Below the pieces are notes generated by a model that saw only the letters and a program-made list of their open reading frames with translations, did no database searches and was not told the DNA's origin. A DNA stretch of 22,107 nucleotides, from positions 15,581 to 37,687 of the IMG/VR virus record IMGVR_UViG_3300000265_000007, one strand, 5' to 3'. This DNA is from a virus. Below are positions 16,898 to 22,107 of the stretch, one piece after another (the first letter of the stretch is position 1; every line of letters starts with the position of its first letter). Both the position numbers and the translations under genes were made by a program.

Positions 16898-18709
16898 TTA
16901 ATTGTTTACTGTAATTAGCTTATTGTATTCTGGCAAATAAAGATATTCAATATCACTATTACGTAGTGTACGTACAGCATCATCTAGTGTTTCAACTAAC
17001 GGTTCGCCACCTAAGTTAAAACTAGTATTGAAAATTATACTAGTACCAGTACGTTCTTTGAACGCTTTGATAATGTCATAGTAATGTTTGTTTTGATCTC
17101 TATTAACTGTTTGAATTCTACATGTGCCATCTACGTGAATAATACTTGGAATCTTTTCAGCAATACCAGGTTGACAGTTTACAGCATACATCATTGTTGG
17201 TGAACTTTTCATTCCACGTAAGTCAAACCATTCATGTACATCTTCTTCTAGTATACTACCTGCAAACGGACGGAAGTATTCTCTACGTTTAACTTTGTTT
17301 ACATAATCTTTACCATTAGGATCACTTGGATCATACATAATAGTTCTATTACCTAATGCACGTGGACCGTTTTCACTACGTCCTTGGAATAATGTAACAA
17401 TCTTTCTATTAGCAAGTAAGTCTACAGCTTTAGTATTATCTGCATCTTCAACTGTTGCATTATACTTTTCTACAACTGCATTAATTTCTTCGTCTGTATA
17501 ACTGTAAGCTGGTCCTTCATATAGTGTTTCTTGCTGTTCTTGACGTTTGTTACTTTTAGTTAAACGTCTATGCATTAACATTGCACCACCCATTGCTGTA
17601 CCTGCATCGTTACTTACTGGTTCAACATAAATTTCAATGCCTTCGTCTTTTAATTCTTCTAAGTAATGATAGTTAGCAACACAATTAAGTCCGTATCCGC
17701 CACTAATAACTACTTTGTTCTTACCTGACATTGCAACTGCTTTGCGAATTAAATTTGCAACTTCTGTTTGGCTTTCTGTTTGTATTTGATAAGCCATGTT
17801 ACGTCTGTTTTCTAAATATGTTACATCTTGATTTTCTTCATCGCCATGATTAGTTAAGTATGTGTGCATGTTGTAATTAACATGAGCACCATTAGGATAC
17901 GTTGGAACAATAACATGTCTATCTGCTTGTGATGTCATTGTATCATGTCTAAATATTTTAGGTGCCGGACTGTCTGCTTTACCGTATGGAAATAATCCCA
18001 TAGTTTTACCTGCTTCAATAAAACTGAATCCACAGTACTCTGTAACTGCTTCATACGCTTTAACAATACCAGCATTTTCTGAAATAACTAATTCGTGTGT
18101 TTGATCCTTATCTTCGTCATACATTTCACTTGAAAATTCAGGCATCCATGCACCCATAACAGGTCCATTAGCACCAATGTGTTTGTATAATGTTTTAAAG
18201 TTATCTGGATAGTTGCAATCGTAAATACTTTCTGTTTCCCAAACAGTAGTAGGAACTCCGCCGATATCTAATGTAATAAATGTTCCAGCACCATCAACAA
18301 TAACTGCACAAGCATCTTCAAATCCTGAACGATAAAAAGCACAAGCGGCATGTAACTTGTGGTGTATGTTTGACATGTCAATTACTTGAGGATGATTTCC
18401 TCCTTGGTATGCTTCACGTTTAATAAGTCCTAGCTTACGTGCAAGTCCTGTATAAACATCATCGCCACTAAAGTCTACTTTGCCAGCAGTTTGTTCTAAA
18501 TTTTGTGTATGTGCAACAACTAAAAAGTCTAGCTTGTCTGTATATTCAAGTATCTTAATCATACTTGCATATGGGCCGCCATCGTATTTTTGTCTTGTTA
18601 GGCGTTCTTCTTCAATTGAAAAAACAATTTCACCATCTTTTAATAAACATACTCCGCCGTTATGTCCTCTAGCAATTCCAGCGATCCATACTGATTTTTT
18701 ACTTGGCAT
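16898..18709 (-). CDS. NodU/CmcH-family O-carbamoyltransferase
   Basis: 603 residues, full length for the family. The N-terminal kinase-like Kae1-type domain has SIEEERLTRQK (31-41), NIHHKLHAACAFY (114-126, with the conserved His residues), VDGAG (138-142), GKTMGLFPYG (234-243), SGGYGLNCVAN (336-346) and EPVSNDAGTAMGGA (363-376). The C-terminal domain has GRSENGPRALGNRTI (443-457), REYFRPFAGSIL (476-487), HVDGTCRIQTV (525-535) and NTSFNLGGEP (561-570). The family makes carbamoyl-adenylate from carbamoyl phosphate and ATP and transfers the carbamoyl to a hydroxyl. Targets include sugars (NodU), antibiotics (TobZ, CmcH) and, in some phages, hydroxymethylcytosine in DNA. No base-hydroxymethylase is in this window. 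It overlaps the SGNH gene by 11 bases, with GAGG 10 bases upstream of the ATG. Confidence 0.95.
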   Translation of the reverse strand: MPSKKSVWIAGIARGHNGGVCLLKDGEIVFSIEEERLTRQKYDGGPYASMIKILEYTDKLDFLVVAHTQNLEQTAGKVDFSGDDVYTGLARKLGLIKREAYQGGNHPQVIDMSNIHHKLHAACAFYRSGFEDACAVIVDGAGTFITLDIGGVPTTVWETESIYDCNYPDNFKTLYKHIGANGPVMGAWMPEFSSEMYDEDKDQTHELVISENAGIVKAYEAVTEYCGFSFIEAGKTMGLFPYGKADSPAPKIFRHDTMTSQADRHVIVPTYPNGAHVNYNMHTYLTNHGDEENQDVTYLENRRNMAYQIQTESQTEVANLIRKAVAMSGKNKVVISGGYGLNCVANYHYLEELKDEGIEIYVEPVSNDAGTAMGGAMLMHRRLTKSNKRQEQQETLYEGPAYSYTDEEINAVVEKYNATVEDADNTKAVDLLANRKIVTLFQGRSENGPRALGNRTIMYDPSDPNGKDYVNKVKRREYFRPFAGSILEEDVHEWFDLRGMKSSPTMMYAVNCQPGIAEKIPSIIHVDGTCRIQTVNRDQNKHYYDIIKAFKERTGTSIIFNTSFNLGGEPLVETLDDAVRTLRNSDIEYLYLPEYNKLITVNN

Positions 18710-19535
18710 CTTTTATTCCTCTATAACTTCTATCCCAATTTGCTAATTGCAAATTTGTAATATTTTTAATAGTTTCTTTGTAGTCGTTAGTTTTACAATC
18801 TATAACAGTATCTATCATTTTTTGTGTTTGTTCTGATAAGTTGTGGCTTAGATATGATTGGCAAAAACTTAAATGCTGTACTGGACTAGGGTGTAACTCT
18901 AACCATTTTTCGCCATTTCCTTCAAACCACCAACTAGAGTCTGGTCTATTCCAAGCATGTAATCCTAATGATTCTAGCCATTCAGGACCTTCTAGTACGT
19001 ATCTATATTGTTCTAGATTAAACTCTTTAAATGCATCAGCAAGTTCAGGTGTATTTCTTAAATTTTCACCATGTCCTTTTTGATGCGGAATATCTGTTCC
19101 TAATGTTTCTAAGTTACTAATACTTGTAAAATGAAACTTACAATTTGTATCTTTTAATAAACCCTTAGTAAGTATAATGTTATTCATTGTGTGTAAAAAC
19201 AATGCTTTTTCATCATAAAAAGTTTCTATCCATTTGTCATCAAATACTTCTTTGTTCTGATAACTGAATATACTACCTTTAGTTTGCCAAGGTTCTGCGT
19301 GTTTAAAGTTAAGATAATCGTAACGTAAATGACTTGACCATTGTACTATTACTGTATCGTCTTTGTCAAATTCATTTGTAGCGTGGCATTCTGCAACACG
19401 TTCAGCAATAGCTCTATTTCCTAAGCCTGCATGACCCCAATTTTCATAGTGGTCAAATTGCTGTGCATAAATGTCTGCGTAGGTTGGCCAATTCCATGAT
19501 GTATAGGAACACCCAAATACAAATAAGCGTTTCAT
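18699..19535 (-). CDS. SGNH/GDSL-like hydrolase or acyl esterase
   Basis: 278 residues. Block I is FVFGCSYT (6-12 with S10 as candidate nucleophile), block II GLGN (37-40), block III VQWSSH (65-69, where the usual Gly-x-Asn is replaced), and block V HPSPVQH (215-221) with H221 as candidate catalytic His. This is the layout of SGNH hydrolases, which add or remove acyl groups on sugars and other hydroxyls. The Trp-rich middle (WFEGNGEKW) is not a part of the family I can place. It starts 2 bases after the GT9 stop and overlaps the carbamoyltransferase start, so it is translationally coupled in the sugar cassette. The altered block III lowers certainty on catalysis. Confidence 0.7.
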   Translation of the reverse strand: MKRLFVFGCSYTSWNWPTYADIYAQQFDHYENWGHAGLGNRAIAERVAECHATNEFDKDDTVIVQWSSHLRYDYLNFKHAEPWQTKGSIFSYQNKEVFDDKWIETFYDEKALFLHTMNNIILTKGLLKDTNCKFHFTSISNLETLGTDIPHQKGHGENLRNTPELADAFKEFNLEQYRYVLEGPEWLESLGLHAWNRPDSSWWFEGNGEKWLELHPSPVQHLSFCQSYLSHNLSEQTQKMIDTVIDCKTNDYKETIKNITNLQLANWDRSYRGIKDAK

Positions 19536-19537
19536 TC

Positions 19538-20533
19538 TTAAGCAGGAGTTGCTTCTTTGGTCGTACTATTGTAGTTTACACCAACTTTTTTCTTATTTCT
19601 AATTCCTGCTGTTACTGAATCACAAATGACACTTTCAACTTTGTCATTCATTGCCATGATACCGTCATTAACTCTATCTGCATATTCATCTGTTGTAACT
19701 CTAATAGGTGAATATACTCTAGCACCTTCGCCCATGTCTAAAATATCAAAGTTTTTATCTTCTGGATACGAAACATTAACTGGAAAAGTTGATCCTATTA
19801 CTACTGTACATTTAATACCTAGTGCATGTGCAATATGTTGCCCTACACTATCACAGCCTAAAAAGTAATCTGCATTTGCAATAATTCCTGCCCAATGTCT
19901 TAGGTCTGCACCCATAGGACTTGCTACAGGTTCTTTACATCCGTGTTTTGAAAAGTCAATACCAAACTCTGCCATGTGTACCATTGCATATTTTTTAGAA
20001 AGTGATTTAACAATATTAACTGAATTTTCAGCTTCAAAACTTCTACCACTCCAGTCAGTAATTACACCATTGTCATGTTGTACTGCTCTACCAAATGGTT
20101 GAAAAACAACTACTTTGTCTTTTTTAGTTTTTTCTTTAACTTCGTCTACTAGCTTTTTACCAAACAACATTTCTTCTCTAGAAAGTTTTAAAATTGGTTT
20201 GCTTAATTTACGTAATCCTTTATTATTAATTTGAATATCGTATGCTTCTGCAATACTACATTGTTGGTTGTAGTATTCCCAAGCTCTGTAAGGCTCAGGT
20301 GTAATCAAATTCATATCTTTAAGTTTATCTTGGAAAAGATTCTTGTGCCAGTGATCGTATGCCTTTGCATGGAGTACTGGATGACCTTTATAAAAGTCAG
20401 TACCGCCTTCGCATACAATGATAAAGTTATCGTCTGGATTTTCTTCTGCAAACTTCTCAAGTGCCGGAATACTAGCAAGAACTCTGCCAGCGCCACCATT
20501 GATGAAAATAGCTGTATTTCTTTTATCTGTCAT
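19538..20533 (-). CDS. GT9-family glycosyltransferase (ADP-heptose:LPS heptosyltransferase-like)
   Basis: 331 residues with the two Rossmann-like domains of GT-B fold enzymes. The N-terminal loop INGGAGRVLASIPALEKF (11-28) matches the GGIGDxLxATPAL signature. The C-terminal half has VVVFQPFGRA (141-150), WSGRSF (161-166), ADLRHWAGIIANADYFLGCD (209-228), and DSVGQHIAHALG (228-239), the GT9 donor-binding region (usually DSGxxHxA). GT9 enzymes (WaaC, WaaF, WaaQ) move heptose from ADP-heptose to LPS core; the related autotransporter heptosyltransferases modify Ser residues of beta-helical adhesins. The usual acceptor-site Asp of WaaC cannot be confirmed by eye. The Shine-Dalgarno AAGGA is 8 bases before the ATG. 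Together with hldE and hldD on the other strand it completes a synthesis-and-transfer set. Confidence 0.85.
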   Translation of the reverse strand: MTDKRNTAIFINGGAGRVLASIPALEKFAEENPDDNFIIVCEGGTDFYKGHPVLHAKAYDHWHKNLFQDKLKDMNLITPEPYRAWEYYNQQCSIAEAYDIQINNKGLRKLSKPILKLSREEMLFGKKLVDEVKEKTKKDKVVVFQPFGRAVQHDNGVITDWSGRSFEAENSVNIVKSLSKKYAMVHMAEFGIDFSKHGCKEPVASPMGADLRHWAGIIANADYFLGCDSVGQHIAHALGIKCTVVIGSTFPVNVSYPEDKNFDILDMGEGARVYSPIRVTTDEYADRVNDGIMAMNDKVESVICDSVTAGIRNKKKVGVNYNSTTKEATPA

Positions 20534-20542
20534 TTTATATCC

Positions 20543-20573
20543 TTGTTACAATATGTGTAATTGCTTGTAACAA
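20543..20573. repeat. Perfect 9-bp inverted repeat in the leader of the GT9 gene
   Basis: TTGTTACAA (20543-20551) and TTGTAACAA (20565-20573) are exact reverse complements separated by 13 bases. The right arm lies just after a promoter-like octamer on the minus strand and the left arm ends near the GT9 Shine-Dalgarno. It is not followed by a T-run on either strand, so it is not a standard intrinsic terminator. An operator or an RNA hairpin controlling the sugar cassette is possible. Confidence 0.6.
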
Positions 20574-20581
20574 TATTTAAT
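20574..20581 (-). promoter_or_regulatory. Weak late-promoter-like octamer before the sugar cassette
   Basis: The minus strand reads ATTAAATA, sharing the TAAATA core (6 of 8) with the T4 late promoter. It lies about 41 bases before the GT9 start and immediately upstream of the inverted repeat. If active, it would make the four-gene cassette a separate late transcript. Confidence 0.35.
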
Positions 20582-20591
20582 GAAGATTAGT

Positions 20592-21962
20592 TTAGCTTGA
20601 TTGTTTTCTGGCTGTTACAGTCCCAGCAATACGTGTATTGCCTCTTGAGTCTGTAGGAGGTGTTGGAAGCCCGTCTGCTACGCCATCATCGTACGGTGTA
20701 CCGTCTGTACTTAGATTCAATCTTTCTAAATCATAAGCCATATAGTTGCCGCCTGTTTCTGGTGGAACAAAGTGTCCCGTTGCAGGGTGATATGTGTGTT
20801 CCATTAACCAACCATCTGCAGGATTGTTACGATCAGCTTCGCTTAAATAACGGCCAATCTGTCCTGGAAATTGATCTCTTTCGCCATACACACCTGGGCG
20901 TTTTGCGTTTGGACTCTGTGGAAATCTTACTTTCCAAGGGTCAATTCTAATTACTTTACTTAAATTAAATGTTGCACCTGAACCACCGCTTGTAGTTGCT
21001 GTAGTTGCTACTGCGTTAAGTGTACGTGCTTCTGCAATATGTCTTGCATTAAATGCGTTACGTGTTCTAACACCTGTAATTGCACCATCTGAATCAACTG
21101 CTGTAACAATAATGTTTACATCTAATGAATCATTTTCGTTAACAAGAGCTGTATCATCTAATCCACTAGTTGCCGCTTCAAAATCAAATCCGGGTCTCTT
21201 ACCCATTGGTTGACTTAAATCGTCTAATGTACCTACATCTGCACTTGAAAAACCAAATACACTTGCGTCAACGTTAAAGTTGTCGCCTACTGCATATCCT
21301 GTTCCTGCTGTTGCAATAGCTACTGACCATGCCGCACCATATGTAGCTGGTAAGTTTCTTAATGCTATTCTATAATCTTGCCATTCAGTAATTAAACTTG
21401 ATGGCATATCTTCTGATACGTGTCCGTCACTAGCGTTTAGTCTAGACCAACGTACTTTTTTAATTGCTTCCCAATCTGTGTGTGGCTTAATAAATGGAAA
21501 AGGTGTAACCCATTCTTGTGCAGTTGGATTGTATTCAATTTCATCTCTATCGTATGTGTGATCTGGTGTCGGAACTTTAGGCTCAATATGTACAAATGGA
21601 TTACCTTCCCAATCATTTATTGGAAGTGTAGTACTTATTTGTTCTCTGCCTTCTAAAAATAGTGTGTCTTGATCAGTTTCCATCAATTCGCAAAGTAAGG
21701 GATTGTCTTCACAGTTAACTTTAACCATGTATTCACTTGCCGCAGGTACAAAATCATCTTCAACTTGGTAGCTAAATTTAACTTCACCTGTACGCTTGTT
21801 ATCTCTTTTACGTAAAAATACCCACATCTCTTTAGGACCTTCATAAGTCCAAGTACCCACTTTACCTAAGTTGGCAGTTTGATACAGATATGCATCTGGC
21901 ATATCATATGAGAAGTCTACGTTTACTTCTACTACTCTATCTGTTGCATTTGGATCTATCAT
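20592..21962 (-). CDS. Virion structural protein (456 aa) with one copy of the giant-protein repeat
   Basis: Residues 1-150 are beta-rich with several acidic segments. A region around 164-206 (W164, R171, W194, YRIALRNLPA) resembles the W...R...SD...W..YR..LRDLPA pattern seen in small phage tail and fibre-assembly proteins. After it comes AGTGYAVGDNF (219-229) and, about 100 residues later, GGSGATFNL (about 328-336); these are the two landmark motifs of the repeat in the 2571-residue protein, in reversed order and split by an insert that has DSDGAIT. The C-terminus is Pro/Gly/Asp-rich. AGGAAAAT just upstream supports the ATG. Being upstream of the sugar cassette and beside a Gly-rich structural gene, it is most likely part of the tail or its fibres. 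No exact name is supported. Confidence 0.75.
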   Translation of the reverse strand: MIDPNATDRVVEVNVDFSYDMPDAYLYQTANLGKVGTWTYEGPKEMWVFLRKRDNKRTGEVKFSYQVEDDFVPAASEYMVKVNCEDNPLLCELMETDQDTLFLEGREQISTTLPINDWEGNPFVHIEPKVPTPDHTYDRDEIEYNPTAQEWVTPFPFIKPHTDWEAIKKVRWSRLNASDGHVSEDMPSSLITEWQDYRIALRNLPATYGAAWSVAIATAGTGYAVGDNFNVDASVFGFSSADVGTLDDLSQPMGKRPGFDFEAATSGLDDTALVNENDSLDVNIIVTAVDSDGAITGVRTRNAFNARHIAEARTLNAVATTATTSGGSGATFNLSKVIRIDPWKVRFPQSPNAKRPGVYGERDQFPGQIGRYLSEADRNNPADGWLMEHTYHPATGHFVPPETGGNYMAYDLERLNLSTDGTPYDDGVADGLPTPPTDSRGNTRIAGTVTARKQSS

Positions 21963-21985
21963 TCTATTTTCCTATTTGTTACCTT

Positions 21986-22107
21986 TTAATAAAACACCAC
22001 GTATACAGCGCCTTCAGCACCTGGTGAACCACAACAGCAACCGCCGCCATATGCTCTACCTGATTCTCCTGCACCACCTGGCCATGAACCAAATCCGCCA
22101 CACTCGC
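21986..22107 (-). CDS. Gly-rich structural protein, C-terminal end (5' truncated by window edge)
   Basis: The last 39 residues before a TAA at 21988-21986. The sequence is Gly-dominated with a Cys triplet (GGGCCCGSPG) and ends in EGAVYVVFY, the common phage ending in which a Gly-rich tip runs into a hydrophobic final strand (GxxGxVxVxY). It ends 23 bases before the next gene in the same direction. The family is likely a tail fibre or tip protein; the rest lies outside the window. Confidence 0.65.
   Translation of the reverse strand, partial: ECGGFGSWPGGAGESGRAYGGGCCCGSPGAEGAVYVVFY

Noticed and set aside
19538-20533. GT9 enzyme as a true autotransporter heptosyltransferase (BAHT) with an iron finger
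   Set aside because: The cysteines are scattered and no CxxC pairs near the C-terminus are present, so this subgroup cannot be claimed; only the GT9 family is supported.
20543-20573. Inverted repeat as an intrinsic terminator of the 456-residue gene
   Set aside because: The stem is AT-rich, the loop is 13 bases, and no T-run follows on the minus strand.

Overview
The window is AT-rich, densely packed and almost entirely coding, with genes abutting or overlapping by a few bases. It reads as part of the genome of a T4-like marine myovirus. The basis is a recognisable T4 gp15-type tail sheath stabiliser/tail terminator, a set of large Ser/Thr/Gly-rich virion proteins of the kind found in marine T4-like phages of cyanobacteria and SAR11-type bacteria, T4-late-promoter-like octamers (xxTAAATA) in several leaders, and inserted sugar-metabolism genes. 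The host cannot be named from the sequence. No tRNA, integrase, transposase or CRISPR array was seen.

Left arm (1-5732, + strand): the end of a structural gene, the gp15-like gene, then a tightly coupled cassette. The cassette is a Nudix hydrolase, a compact HldE-like bifunctional heptose kinase/nucleotidyltransferase, an HldD-like ADP-heptose 6-epimerase, a cupin, and two overlapping putative 2OG-Fe(II) oxygenases.

Right arm (22107-5729, - strand, convergent): the end of a Gly-rich protein, a 456-residue structural protein, then a four-gene cassette. That cassette is a GT9 (ADP-heptose:LPS heptosyltransferase-like) glycosyltransferase, an SGNH-like hydrolase, a NodU/CmcH-type O-carbamoyltransferase and a class I methyltransferase. 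It is followed by a 566-residue protein with three Calx-beta-like repeats and a C-terminal cupredoxin domain, a 342-residue structural protein, and a 2571-residue repeat-rich virion protein. The two arms meet at overlapping stop codons at 5729-5732.

The most interesting reading is that the two arms together encode a phage heptose system. The left cassette would make ADP-L-glycero-D-manno-heptose (HldE, HldD). The right cassette would transfer it (GT9) and perhaps decorate it (carbamoyl-, methyl- or acyl-handling enzymes). The acceptor is unknown. It could be host surface glycan (superinfection exclusion), or the phage's own Ser/Thr-rich virion proteins, which flank the right cassette on both sides. 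Both are inference. The enzyme families are seen in the sequence with good motif support.
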